DNA of 64,000 nucleotides from OMIW01 sp044235645 (GTDB lineage: Bacteria > Bdellovibrionota_C > UBA2361 > OMIW01). A program made the translations under genes and the position numbers. Positions 26,708-36,024 of the stretch are shown here, piece by piece (positions within the stretch are counted from its first letter, which is position 1; the number at the start of each line of letters is the position of its first letter). Where the stretch lies: NCBI GenBank assembly GCA_044235645.1, contig JBIIHQ010000008.1, forward strand, positions 1 through 64,000. Reading direction: 5' to 3'. Below the pieces are notes generated by a model. It had not been told where the DNA came from and made no database searches. It saw only the letters and a list, made by a program, of their open reading frames with translations.

Positions 26708-27181
26708 ATGGACGCACTGGTCAATATCGGTTTTTTCGCCATCCTTGCGGGTCTCGGACTGATCTTCGGGACCTTTATTGAGAGGCGACACTATCGCTCG
26801 ATAGAGGAACGAGAACGAGCGTTTGAGTACTTACCCACCACCTCAGTCCGAGATTGCTTTGCACCCGATGAGGTCGAAAGTTCATCCCTGGTCTGGGGAG
26901 AATGTGTTATCGCGATGGACTATTTCAAATTAGTCCATGCAAGTCTCCTTTCACTATGTGGAGGTCAGCTCTCCCCCTGCGAATCGCTGCTCGACCGCGC
27001 TCGGCGCGAAGCAACGCTGAGGATGAAAGAACAAAGCGTCGGATTCGATCTCATCGTCAACACCCGGGTGGAATGCACTCCTATCGGGAAGGAGGGTCCG
27101 GGAGCGGCTAAGAGTGTGGATGTGTGCGTTTACGGGACGGCTATCAAATTCAGAGATCCCTCCTCCACGGCGGGATCGTAA
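26708..27181 (+). CDS. Membrane-anchored YbjQ/UPF0145-like protein
   Basis: 157 residues. One N-terminal membrane helix (about 4-24), then a divergent YbjQ domain ending LLDRARREATLRMKEQSVGFDLIVNTRVEC and SVDVCVYGTAIKF, parallel to the preceding protein. It begins two bases after that gene's stop, so translation is coupled. The pairing of a soluble and an anchored YbjQ with an M48 peptidase recurs in other bacteria (established pattern, from memory). Confidence 0.75.
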   Translation: MDALVNIGFFAILAGLGLIFGTFIERRHYRSIEERERAFEYLPTTSVRDCFAPDEVESSSLVWGECVIAMDYFKLVHASLLSLCGGQLSPCESLLDRARREATLRMKEQSVGFDLIVNTRVECTPIGKEGPGAAKSVDVCVYGTAIKFRDPSSTAGS

Positions 27182-27198
27182 CATTCATCCAATATGTA

Positions 27199-28026
27199 AT
27201 GAAACACACCCCGCGACGACCAGAGGTAAACGTCAATATCTCGATCGAATCGTCATACAGCTCATTCTGGCAATTCTCATGTATCCTCATAACCCTGCTG
27301 GTCTCTGGCTACTTTCTTGTCGGATTTTTACTCGATCTCACTATTCCGATGATTTCCCTGAAAAGGGAACGAGCACTCTTTGGCACTACTATGCCAAGTT
27401 TTCTTGGAACACCGCTCGCCGAACATCCAGACAAAACACTCCTCGAGACTCTTGCGAGGCGATTCGCATCGTTAGCAGAAGAACGCGACTTTGATTTCGC
27501 ACCTACGATCATCGACACATCCTTCCCGAATGCATTTGCCCTCCCGGGAGGTACGGTCGTATTTACCGATGAACTGCTGAAAAAATTGGACTCGGATGAA
27601 GCTAAGGCATTCGTTCTCGCTCATGAGATCGGGCACGTCATCCGCCGGCATGCACCCAGACGGATTGCAGGAACCGTTTTGTTCGGCTTACTCTCGGGTA
27701 TCGTATTCGGAGACGGATCGGCCCTTTCCTCTGTGACCAACTCAGCCTTCGGCTTAAATGATCTTCGGCACTCGCGGACCGCCGAATCGGAAGCTGATAT
27801 CACCGCTTTGGACCTTATCGAACGGGTCTACGGTCGAGTTGACGGAGCATTTGAGGCATTTAAGGTTCTCCAGAGTATTTCGGATAGTTCTGGAGGCGGT
27901 TCAATTGAAATGCTCCAAACTCATCCGCTGACAAAGAGGCGAAATGCCGAGCTCAGGCGAATCGCGATTAATCGTGGGTATCAGTTCACGGACGGGTCAG
28001 ATTCCCCCTCCAAGCACGGAGAATAG
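27199..28026 (+). CDS. M48-family zinc metallopeptidase
   Basis: About 275 residues. A membrane helix near the N-terminus (about 20-45), then a peptidase domain with zinc motif HEIGH (about residue 142) in FVLAHEIGHVIRRHAPRR and downstream ESEADITALDLI giving the third ligand Glu. Upstream PNAFALPGGTVVFTDELL is the M48 edge-strand motif. Likely membrane-protein or periplasmic quality control. A longer GTG frame from 27124 would overlap the previous gene; the ATG at 27199 is preferred. Third gene of the YbjQ-YbjQ-M48 triad. Confidence 0.87.
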   Translation: MKHTPRRPEVNVNISIESSYSSFWQFSCILITLLVSGYFLVGFLLDLTIPMISLKRERALFGTTMPSFLGTPLAEHPDKTLLETLARRFASLAEERDFDFAPTIIDTSFPNAFALPGGTVVFTDELLKKLDSDEAKAFVLAHEIGHVIRRHAPRRIAGTVLFGLLSGIVFGDGSALSSVTNSAFGLNDLRHSRTAESEADITALDLIERVYGRVDGAFEAFKVLQSISDSSGGGSIEMLQTHPLTKRRNAELRRIAINRGYQFTDGSDSPSKHGE

Positions 28027-28060
28027 CAACTGTTACCATTCCTCCTCTCTCACCCATTCT

Positions 28061-29320
28061 TCATCGAACCTTTGTTCCTGCCATACTTCTCTTTCGCCAT
28101 CGTTTGACGGCTTCGTGCGGCCTCATCGCTTCGAAAACCTTATCAGCAACCATTCGGTGTCCTATCCGATTAGGATGACAACCATCAGAGGTGACCGCGA
28201 GCAGCGGCTCTTGGGCAAGACTTCTTCCGAACCCACTCCGCATTGCTGCCATCTCCTCTGAGAAGAGAGCCCCTGCATTAAGAAGCGGAACGGCATCAGT
28301 AATGACCTGCTGCCCGTTAACAAAACCGGCATGCACCCGCGTGGCTGCTCGCTGAATTGCGGCCTGATAGGTCGGAGGCGAGCAGAGCGATACCATCACG
28401 GTCCGCTTTACCCCAACTGAACGACCCAGTCTCGCTATCCTCACCACATTCTTCTCAAAATCGCTGACGGGGACTGCCGGCACCTTCGGTGCGGTGCTCC
28501 TTGCTGGCGCGGAACGACGGCGTTGCATAATTATCCGCTCAAGTGACGCGTACAACACACTATGCACCCGCAACCACCGCCCAAGACGAGATGGCAGCGA
28601 TGATGAGGCAAATCGAGCAACCTGCTCTCCATGCGCCACCGCCACCATCTTGGCATCGTTTGCACCAAAGCCAAGGATGAGAATATCGGGCGGGTATTCG
28701 GCGAGAAACCGTTTAGCAATCAACTCACCGTACGCTGAGGAATCGCCAGGAATTGCGAAATTCAGCACCTCAAAAGGGACATCGGGCCACCGCGTGCGAA
28801 GCTCGTCTCCCACAAGCGAACCGAAGGTCGCATCCTGATCAACCCCCCACCCCCAACAGCTTGAATCACCAAATATCGCGACACGGAGCGGAGATACGGC
28901 TCCTTCCTCAAGCGGCTCATCTGAGCGAAATCCGATTGAGTTCGTTTTGACCCAAAAAGAGGGCTTCTTGCGTTCTGGTATTCGATTGAAGGTATCAAAA
29001 AAGGACATCTCTCGGTTGGGCATCATCCCCACCCGAAAGCCATCCCCCTCACGAAACATCCCCATCCACGCAAGCTCATCCGCCCGTGGTTGCGTGGCAG
29101 TGAATCGGGTCGCCGTATTCTCCTCCTGTAGCATCCAGGTCGGCATGTCAAAAACCGTACCTGCCGATGAGCTCGCTCGAGCGGGAAGGTCAATCTGACG
29201 AGCGACAAACTCCCCGAGGAGGAGCACGGCAAGGCAGAGAACGATTGAGAAGGCCGCGAAAAGCGGCCCCCACATCCACCGACTTATCACGGTCGTCCTG
29301 TTTTCTCTCCCCCTGTCCAT
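28061..29320 (-). CDS. Membrane-anchored SGNH/GDSL-family hydrolase
   Basis: About 419 residues from the ATG preceded by GGTGGAG. One membrane helix (about 17-38) then an extracytoplasmic SGNH fold: block I AIFGDSSCWGWG with nucleophile Ser, block III ILGFGANDAK, and block V DGCHPNRIGHRMVAD with the Asp and His of the triad. Such enzymes act as esterases, lipases or O-acetyl-glycan deacetylases. Convergent with the M48 gene, 34 bases apart. Confidence 0.85.
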   Translation of the reverse strand: MDRGRENRTTVISRWMWGPLFAAFSIVLCLAVLLLGEFVARQIDLPARASSSAGTVFDMPTWMLQEENTATRFTATQPRADELAWMGMFREGDGFRVGMMPNREMSFFDTFNRIPERKKPSFWVKTNSIGFRSDEPLEEGAVSPLRVAIFGDSSCWGWGVDQDATFGSLVGDELRTRWPDVPFEVLNFAIPGDSSAYGELIAKRFLAEYPPDILILGFGANDAKMVAVAHGEQVARFASSSLPSRLGRWLRVHSVLYASLERIIMQRRRSAPARSTAPKVPAVPVSDFEKNVVRIARLGRSVGVKRTVMVSLCSPPTYQAAIQRAATRVHAGFVNGQQVITDAVPLLNAGALFSEEMAAMRSGFGRSLAQEPLLAVTSDGCHPNRIGHRMVADKVFEAMRPHEAVKRWRKRSMAGTKVR

Positions 29321-29527
29321 CAACTCCACCTCTCCTCTCCATCGTAAAAGATGCGCCAAGGCGTCGGATTATCGAGCGACAGGCATCATATGTCAAACAA
29401 AATCAACTAGCTAGCCGCCGCAACAAGCCATAGGTAGATGGCTCGAATCTGAACCAGCACCAGATCATAAATGGCCCCGATAAAGCCTCATGTCCTGCGG
29501 ATGTCATTTCTCTTTTTGGGATGTAAT

Positions 29528-29557
29528 TTGACTCAATTCCCCCGGATATTAGATAAT
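29528..29557 (+). promoter_or_regulatory. Sigma-70-type promoter for the 29581 gene
   Basis: TTGACT (29528-29533) and GATAAT (29552-29557), 18 bases apart, about 24 bases before the start codon. Good match to housekeeping consensus. Confidence 0.6.
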
Positions 29558-29580
29558 CTGACGGTTACGAATAAAGGTTC

Positions 29581-30483
29581 ATGGATACCGTTTCTGGGGT
29601 CACGCACCTAGCGTCAGACCTTTGCCACTTTCCTCAAACCCTCTTGGAAGCCCTCAGTTGGGGCAATAGTCCGGGCAATCACCTCAGCGAAGCTGCCATC
29701 GCTGAGCAGCTCATGTCAGAGCTCCGAGAGCGACACTGGCACCTGCTCGTAGCTCTCGGTGGCCGGGTGGTTCCAGTTTCAAGTCTGGGACTCATCAAGG
29801 TGACGAGCGATGGTCCTCAGCGGATCAAGGTCGGAATACCCGCATTCCAGCTCTATGAACCTGAGAAGTGCCTGACGGCCCTGAGGGTCCGAGAGATCAG
29901 AGCGGTTCCCGACGAGCTCCGCCGTCTTCAGGGGGCGATCGCCTTCTTGATGGGAAACCATCTTGAGAGTTTACAGGGACTTCCTTTCGGGGATCTGAAT
30001 CCTGACGAGACTTCGCTTCTCGTTCAGGCACATGAGATCTCGCTCTGGCTCGAGGAATGGCGCATCTACCCGTGGGCTCGCTTCTTCGGCCAGATGTCGA
30101 ACGCCTACCAACAGGGTTTTCTGGAGCTGTTCATCAGACTGTCTCCATATGGAAACTGGGAATGGGTGAGGAAACCTGGTGCATCGGATTCCACAGGGGC
30201 CACTCTCTTTCTATTTGAGAACGCCTCGATTGCCGTCAGGGAATCCGTGGAACTCCTCAAACGAGACGCCAATTCGCTCGGCGAACCGGCCTATCGTGCA
30301 GGGTGGGAGATGATTCGCGAATCATCTTTCGCGTTCATCTCTGAGGGGGCTGCGATGGCACTATGCTCAGCGATGTACGGGCTCAACTGCTCGCCGCAAG
30401 GCAGGGAGCACGCCGCCTCCCTTATTCGACACTTCGAGGCCCTTCGGAGCGCCCACCTTGAGGCCAAAAATGTCTTGGGGTGA
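29581..30483 (+). CDS. Unknown soluble protein
   Basis: 300 residues, no signal peptide or membrane helix, no recognised family. The sequence is Leu- and Glu-rich with several aromatic clusters (about 155-200). AAAGG lies upstream of the ATG and a good promoter precedes it, so the gene is likely real and expressed. It is monocistronic, followed by a hairpin shared with the convergent rmuC. Confidence 0.7.
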   Translation: MDTVSGVTHLASDLCHFPQTLLEALSWGNSPGNHLSEAAIAEQLMSELRERHWHLLVALGGRVVPVSSLGLIKVTSDGPQRIKVGIPAFQLYEPEKCLTALRVREIRAVPDELRRLQGAIAFLMGNHLESLQGLPFGDLNPDETSLLVQAHEISLWLEEWRIYPWARFFGQMSNAYQQGFLELFIRLSPYGNWEWVRKPGASDSTGATLFLFENASIAVRESVELLKRDANSLGEPAYRAGWEMIRESSFAFISEGAAMALCSAMYGLNCSPQGREHAASLIRHFEALRSAHLEAKNVLG

Positions 30484-30614
30484 GGTTCATGCCCGAAGAC
30501 GGTCAGTGCTCCCAGTAGGAGGTATCGACTACTGATGAGCCTCCTCCCCAGGTTTTTTGCCGAGGTCTTCCCATCTCGGTGAGGGTTCTCGCAGGCCCTT
30601 TTCGGCCCCGTCCG

Positions 30615-30645
30615 CCCTCGAGTGATGTTCAACATTTCTCGAGGG
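30615..30645. terminator. Bidirectional hairpin between convergent genes
   Basis: CCCTCGAG (30615-30622) pairs with CTCGAGGG (30638-30645); inside, ATGTT/AACAT forms a further stem around one base. It lies between the 29581 gene and rmuC. No strong T-run. Confidence 0.5.
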
Positions 30646-30668
30646 CATCCTCTCTTATACCATTCACG

Positions 30669-32303
30669 TTAGGATGACTCGTTATTTTCGTGTAAACCGC
30701 TCTGCTGTTCGCTGTTCTTGCGCGGATCGGTGATCGCCTCTCCATTGCTCCCCTCAGCGATCTCTCCCCACTCTCGAAACGAACTCGGGATCTCCTTGGT
30801 GGACTGAACCAGTCCGAGGGAGCGGATCCTCTCAATTCTCCCAACTATCGATCCCCCCCGTTTTGTTTCACTACACAGTCGGGTCTTGACGAGCGAGAAC
30901 TCTCGATGCGCCATATCGAGGCCCCGTTCAAGCCCCTCAAGCGCCTTGACCATGTCGACAAACTTGCTGTAAAGCTGATCACACTCCCGAACGACGAACT
31001 CGACGTTGCGGGCCTGATCCTCCCGCTGCCACAAAATACGGATCACCTTCAACGCGACGAGAAGGGTGCTCGGCGATACCAGGAGAACCTGATGCCGGAG
31101 CGCTCGCTGGAAAAGGTCGGGAGATTCTCGAAAGGCGGCAGCGAGAGCTCCCTCTATCGGCATAAACAGAAGCACGAACTCAAACGCTGAAACGCCAACG
31201 GCCTTGTGGTACTCCTTCGCTCCAAGAGCGGTGACGTGATTCCATACCGCCTGAAGATGATCCTTGCTGAGCCGCATTTTATCGGCACCCTCCGGTGCAT
31301 GAAAGAACTCAGCGTAGGAGCGCAGAGAGACCTTGGCATCGATAACGACACGACGGTTATTCGGGAGTTTTAGGACTACATCGGGGCGCAACAGAGAGCC
31401 ATCCGCGCCCCGATACGTCTCTTGCTCTTCAAAATCGATATATTGTTCAAGCCCCTCTGCCTCGAGTATCTGACGCAATCGATCTTCACCCCAGTCACCC
31501 TGCACCCGAGAGCCACCTTTGAGCGCACGCGCCAGTTGATTTGCCTCTTCTGAAAGCCGAGCACTTGACTGATGAAGAGTGACGATCTGTTCTTTGAGGG
31601 AGGTGATATCCTGAATTTCATCGCGGCGAGTTGCTTCGACCTTGTCACGGAATTCAGTGAGGTGCTCCCGAAGCGGTTGAAGGAGAATCTGCATCTCAGC
31701 TTTATTCACATCGACAAAATGACGGGCCTTTTCGCCGAATATCTCCTGAGCTAACGCCCGAAACGCATCTCGCGAAGCCGCGACAAGCCCCTCTGATTCC
31801 AATTTCATCTGAGAGGTGAGCTGGGTAAGCGCCTCCCGTTCTGCCTCAAGCGACGCTATCCGCGCCCCGAGATTCATTCTTTCACCTGAACGCTGCCGCA
31901 GCTCCTCTTGAATGCGGTTGAGCTCCTCCTTGAGCTCATTGAACGCGGCGCGAGCCACGTATTGTTTCTCCACAATCTCCGTCGAGACACTTTTGGATAG
32001 TTCGCTTCGTAACGAGGCGATGATTTGGTGGGCTGACTCAAGCTCTGCTGTTCGCTCCTCAAGCGAGGTCGAGATGAGCATACGAACTTCGTCGTATTGC
32101 TCCCGCGATACATACAGGTCTTTGAGCGACTCTGGTGAAATACATTGCGCGAGCTCTGCGCGAAGCGCATTCACTTCTGAAATTCGTCGACCGGGGCGGA
32201 ACAATAGCCACGATCCTCCGAATCCCATGCTCACTCCGACAAGGAACACGGACACCATGGTAAACCCGCTGGCGATACTGAGGTGCGCGATCGAATCAAT
32301 CAT
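30669..32303 (-). CDS. rmuC: DNA recombination protein RmuC
   Basis: 544 residues. One N-terminal membrane helix (about 15-38), a long coiled coil (about 45-260), then the RmuC nuclease-like core: VQGDWGEDRLRQILEAEGL, the acidic/Lys motif LRPDVVLKLPNNRRVVIDAKVSL (PD-(D/E)xK-like), and FEFVLLFMPIEGALAAA. RmuC limits inversions at short inverted repeats in E. coli. The C-terminus is Ser/Glu-rich. AGGG lies upstream of the ATG. Confidence 0.95.
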   Translation of the reverse strand: MIDSIAHLSIASGFTMVSVFLVGVSMGFGGSWLLFRPGRRISEVNALRAELAQCISPESLKDLYVSREQYDEVRMLISTSLEERTAELESAHQIIASLRSELSKSVSTEIVEKQYVARAAFNELKEELNRIQEELRQRSGERMNLGARIASLEAEREALTQLTSQMKLESEGLVAASRDAFRALAQEIFGEKARHFVDVNKAEMQILLQPLREHLTEFRDKVEATRRDEIQDITSLKEQIVTLHQSSARLSEEANQLARALKGGSRVQGDWGEDRLRQILEAEGLEQYIDFEEQETYRGADGSLLRPDVVLKLPNNRRVVIDAKVSLRSYAEFFHAPEGADKMRLSKDHLQAVWNHVTALGAKEYHKAVGVSAFEFVLLFMPIEGALAAAFRESPDLFQRALRHQVLLVSPSTLLVALKVIRILWQREDQARNVEFVVRECDQLYSKFVDMVKALEGLERGLDMAHREFSLVKTRLCSETKRGGSIVGRIERIRSLGLVQSTKEIPSSFREWGEIAEGSNGEAITDPRKNSEQQSGLHENNESS

Positions 32304-32433
32304 GGCAAGAACCCTAGAGAGCAGGCATCGTATTCGAGCGATGGCGGCACTCTGACTAACTTGTCGGCCGTTCCGCTGACATCTGTGACAGCGTACCCAA
32401 AGCCATTTCGCGGGGCAAATCGAGATTATCGTC

Positions 32434-33246
32434 TCACCGACGAATCATTACCCCAGCATGCTCCTGCCACACAAAGGTGCCGTCGCCACACCGGAAGGTT
32501 ATAAGCTCTCGCATGAAAAAACGACTCTTTTGTCTTTTTTGAAGAACTATCGTTTTGTCCTCTCGACACTCTCCCGGTCCTCCCTCAGGGGATGCCTCGC
32601 GGGAGGCAACGCCGACTATAACAGGCCCTTTCAGGGAGGCCTGTTCAATTGGTAAATCATCCTGAAGAACACGAACCCTCTCGTTCTCTTCATGGACAAT
32701 CAGAGTTGCTCGCCTCTTTCGAGGCACAATCGGATTTATCTGGCGGGTAGAGAAGTGATCAACTCGCTGTAATTCTCCGATATACATCCCCGCGAAATCC
32801 CCCTTTCCGGATGGGGTGTTCTCAATCCGCTCGAAAACAATCTCACCGGAGATTTCGTCACCCCGAAGTCGGTGTTGCAGCTGATATCGCCCGAGGAGAA
32901 CGAGAGTAGTACTGCCCGTCACCTCTGTTATCTCCGTACTTTTTCCGGAACGTTCAACGAGAGGGATCCTCTTTACACTCCCCTCCTCCTCAAGCAAAGA
33001 GACACGCGCCGAAAAGGTACCTTTTGCGTATACATGATGAGTTACCCTATACCTTCCTGCCTCTAGGTTGAATGGCTCGCTCCGCTGCTTTTGCCGATCA
33101 AGCTCCACGATTTTTTTTTCTTCATTCTGAGCGGTCGGGCTCATTATCGTCGGCAACGTTGCAGATCGATCTTCAGCGTGAGAAAAGCTCGCCACGAACC
33201 CAACCAATCCCACGATGCAAACCGTCGCTGCACTTATTATTCTCAT
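32434..33246 (-). CDS. Unknown exported protein
   Basis: About 270 residues from the ATG at 33246 (GAGGG site); upstream in-frame starts would place an AGGAGG directly against the codon. Signal peptide MRIISAATVCIVGLVGFVASFSHA. The rest is beta-rich with many charged residues and no recognised family. A pair of Cys near the C-terminus could form a disulfide. It follows the acyl-CoA dehydrogenase gene on the same strand by 22 bases, possibly co-transcribed. Confidence 0.6.
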   Translation of the reverse strand: MRIISAATVCIVGLVGFVASFSHAEDRSATLPTIMSPTAQNEEKKIVELDRQKQRSEPFNLEAGRYRVTHHVYAKGTFSARVSLLEEEGSVKRIPLVERSGKSTEITEVTGSTTLVLLGRYQLQHRLRGDEISGEIVFERIENTPSGKGDFAGMYIGELQRVDHFSTRQINPIVPRKRRATLIVHEENERVRVLQDDLPIEQASLKGPVIVGVASREASPEGGPGECREDKTIVLQKRQKSRFFMRELITFRCGDGTFVWQEHAGVMIRR

Positions 33247-33268
33247 GGTAGCCCTCATCCTCCTGCCA

Positions 33269-34279
33269 TCAAATAAAACAAGCACCATCGTCGGACCGTA
33301 GCATTTTGCTCACTGTTTCCAAAGTTGCGCGCCCATAGAGAAACTCGATCGCCATAATCCGCCGAAGGTAGAGATGGAGATCATACTCCCAGGTAAATCC
33401 GATACCTCCGTGGATTTGAACCATCACTTCGGCGAGGGGGCGGCAAATCCGAGCCGCATATACCAACGCTGAGGTCGCCGCATGTTCGAGCTGGGAGCGG
33501 TCATGAACCGCACACCACTCAGCGAAGCTACACAACGCCGACGCAGCAGATAATTGGGCGAAATGAGCCGCAGCCTGCTGCTGCACTGCCTGGAATCCCG
33601 CGATCGGAGCCCCGAACTGGTGGCGTGTCTTTCCGTGGGCCTGAAAGAGTTCAACGCACCGCTCGGCTGCTCCGATAAGTTGGGCTGCATGGCAGATCTG
33701 CCACCATGCGCCCACTAATCGGGCACTTCCCACGGGGAGCGTTACCCGTGAGCTTTGCTGAAGTAACTCAGCAGACAGCCTCCCCACGACCATGCTCCCG
33801 TCGATGATCGGAGCCAATTCAAATGTCTCTTCCGCCGGTTGGAACACGAGCAACTCATCCGCATCAAGACAGGCGCGGACAACAAGCTGTGCCCCCACAA
33901 CACCCTCGACAAAACCTCCAACACGGATTTCGTCTGTCATACCAGCGACTCGAATCTTTCCCTCGAGCACCGATCCTACTTCCCAGGGGGAGATCGGTAG
34001 GATACTTGCTACCAAAACTCCCCAGAAGACATCGCTGACGAGAGGAGCTGGCAGAAGCGAGCGTCCAACCTCTCGGGCCAACAGGGCCACCGCGCGTATA
34101 CCTCCCACCTGCACCCATTCGAAGATGCCGAATTCACGGCAAGAATCGAGCACTCCGGCACATGCCTCACCCGCTCGACCGTAATGCTGTCGTACCGCTT
34201 GGATGCCATGTTCCTTGGAAAAAAATGTTCGGATAGCATCCTGGAACTCCCTTTCCTCTGAGGTTGGTCCGAAAGTCAT
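33269..34279 (-). CDS. Acyl-CoA dehydrogenase-like flavoprotein (divergent)
   Basis: About 336 residues from the ATG at 34279 (AGGAGGAAGG site), slightly short for the family. The C-terminal helical domain has RHQFGAPIAGFQAVQQQAAAHFAQL and VQIHGGIGFTWEYDLHLYLRRI, typical of acyl-CoA dehydrogenases. The N-terminal and middle domains are weakly conserved. It presumably oxidises an acyl-CoA with FAD, perhaps as partner of a second subunit. Downstream of the SufT-like gene on the same strand. Confidence 0.82.
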   Translation of the reverse strand: MTFGPTSEEREFQDAIRTFFSKEHGIQAVRQHYGRAGEACAGVLDSCREFGIFEWVQVGGIRAVALLAREVGRSLLPAPLVSDVFWGVLVASILPISPWEVGSVLEGKIRVAGMTDEIRVGGFVEGVVGAQLVVRACLDADELLVFQPAEETFELAPIIDGSMVVGRLSAELLQQSSRVTLPVGSARLVGAWWQICHAAQLIGAAERCVELFQAHGKTRHQFGAPIAGFQAVQQQAAAHFAQLSAASALCSFAEWCAVHDRSQLEHAATSALVYAARICRPLAEVMVQIHGGIGFTWEYDLHLYLRRIMAIEFLYGRATLETVSKMLRSDDGACFI

Positions 34280-34316
34280 CACGTATATCCTTCCTCCTGC
34301 GCAGATCGGTCGAGCG

Positions 34317-34643
34317 TTATGCAAGACCGAGCGTCATCTTCACCTCTTCCGATGGTTCCCACGGGGGAGAGAATACTACTGAGACCGAGACCTCAGAGAC
34401 ACCGGATACCGCACGCACATGCTGCTTAACCATTTCGATAAGGTAAGGCCCAGAGGGACAGAGCGGTGTGGTAAAGGTCATTTCGATTCCGACTTTCCCC
34501 GCCTCGCCGATATCGATACTGTAGATTAATCCCAAAAACCAGATATCGAGAAGCAGGTCGGGATCCTCCACTTTCTTCAGAGCCTCGATAATCGCATCTT
34601 CACGAACGTGACCCAGCTCTTCGTTATTCACCTCACTATCCAT
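34317..34643 (-). CDS. MIP18/SufT-like (DUF59) protein
   Basis: 108 residues. KKVEDPDLLLDIWFLGLIYSIDI resembles the domain's V-x-D-P-E...D-L-G-L-I-Y signature, and TFTTPLCPSGPYLIEMVKQHV includes the conserved T-x-P-x-C-P with its reactive cysteine. Members assist Fe-S cluster assembly (SufT) or phenylacetyl-CoA oxygenase maturation (PaaD). No suf or paa genes are near. GGGGG lies upstream of the ATG. Divergent from the acyl-CoA dehydrogenase at 34829. Confidence 0.85.
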   Translation of the reverse strand: MDSEVNNEELGHVREDAIIEALKKVEDPDLLLDIWFLGLIYSIDIGEAGKVGIEMTFTTPLCPSGPYLIEMVKQHVRAVSGVSEVSVSVVFSPPWEPSEEVKMTLGLA

Positions 34644-34828
34644 ACGTGATTACCCCCACAGCTCATGCCTTTTGGATGTGCGCCTCATCGATACGCCATC
34701 GAGTCCTCTTATCACACCCCCTCGCCTGTCGCATCCCCCATTGACGGAAACCCCGTCGAGGTACATGGTACAGAGCGCTCCCGTAAAGAGCACTACCGAC
34801 AAACGCAACCTCTTGCCGAGGAGTTCCG

Positions 34829-35974
34829 ATGACCCATCCAGTGTACCCTGAGCATGCCCTCTTCATCGATACCCTTCATCGCATGATGGCGAGTGATCTC
34901 GAACCCCACCTCAAAAAATGGGAGCAGCAGGGCTATTTCCCCGATGAAGTTTTCACTCAACTTGGCGCTCAGGGTTATCTTGGTATTCTCGTCGATGAAG
35001 CCTACGGGGGCATTGGTGGGGACTATTCCCTCGCCGCCGCATGGTGCGAGACGTTGGGGGAATTGCGCGATCATGGATTGGTGACTGCCGTAAACATGCA
35101 CTCGCTCGTCATATCGTCAGCGGTCAATCGATATGGCTCCCCGTCTCAGAAGGAGACATGGCTTCCCCGTGCAGTGACGGGTAACGCGATCGGGGCCTAT
35201 GCGTTTACTGAGCCAGGCGCCGGGAGCGATCTTGCGAGTCTCCGAACCAAAGCGGTCAGGGTGGCCAACGGGTGGCAGATTGATGGATCAAAAACATTCA
35301 TTACCAACGGCGCCCGCGCCGATTTTATCCTCGTTCTCGCCCGCACGGATCCAACCGCCGGCTATAACGGCTTTACCACCTTCTTGGTAGACACCTCACT
35401 CCCCGGGTTCTCAGTGACTCGCACACTCGACAAACTCGGATGGCGTTCTTCGGACACCGCTGAGCTTTCCTTCGAGAATCTAGTGGTGCCTGAAGATGCT
35501 GTCCTTGGGACGGTTGGCCACGGGTGGATGCAGGCTGCGAACAATCTCAACTGGGAACGGCTTATGCTTACCCTCACCACCCTCGGAGGTGTGCGGGCAT
35601 GCCTCCATGACACCACCATCTACGCCCGAAACCGGACCACCTTTGGCCGCCCAATCGCCGAGCACAGGGGTGTTCAGGAGATGCTCGCTGAGATGCGTCG
35701 TCGCCTCATACTCGGTGAGGCACTCACGTATCATGCCCTCAATCGATTTCTCCGAGGAGAGCCGTGTCGTGCCGAAGTAAGTCAGGCAAAACGTCAATTA
35801 TGCGACGACGCAGTGTGGATCGCCGACCGGGCTATTCAGATACACGGGGGCTACGGCTATACAACCGAATTCTCCCCCGAACGGTGGTGGCGCGATCTTC
35901 GGTTGATGCCAATCGGAGGAGGTACTTCAGAGGTCATGGGATTAATCGTACGCAAAGAGCTCGGGCTGATGTGA
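34829..35974 (+). CDS. Acyl-CoA dehydrogenase
   Basis: 381 residues, the usual length. FAD- and substrate-binding motifs AYAFTEPGAGSDLASLRTKA and GSKTFITNGARADF are intact, as are RTTFGRPIAEHRGVQ and the C-terminal IQIHGGYGYTTEFSPERWWRDLR. It carries out the alpha,beta-dehydrogenation of an acyl-CoA, passing electrons to ETF. GAGGAG precedes the ATG. It is more canonical than the divergent relative on the other strand. Confidence 0.95.
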   Translation: MTHPVYPEHALFIDTLHRMMASDLEPHLKKWEQQGYFPDEVFTQLGAQGYLGILVDEAYGGIGGDYSLAAAWCETLGELRDHGLVTAVNMHSLVISSAVNRYGSPSQKETWLPRAVTGNAIGAYAFTEPGAGSDLASLRTKAVRVANGWQIDGSKTFITNGARADFILVLARTDPTAGYNGFTTFLVDTSLPGFSVTRTLDKLGWRSSDTAELSFENLVVPEDAVLGTVGHGWMQAANNLNWERLMLTLTTLGGVRACLHDTTIYARNRTTFGRPIAEHRGVQEMLAEMRRRLILGEALTYHALNRFLRGEPCRAEVSQAKRQLCDDAVWIADRAIQIHGGYGYTTEFSPERWWRDLRLMPIGGGTSEVMGLIVRKELGLM

Positions 35975-36024
35975 GGGATCGCTCGCATCAAGCAGTCTAT
36001 CTCACCGCAGAGGGATCTGGTACG

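Noticed and set aside
29360..29580. Possible tRNA near GGCTCGAATCTGAACC
   Set aside because: No cloverleaf or acceptor stem could be drawn; the segment holds a promoter instead.
34385..34405. Motif-like GACCTCAGAGACACC inside the SufT-like gene
   Set aside because: Order of half-motifs differs and codons encode conserved-looking residues; likely coincidence.
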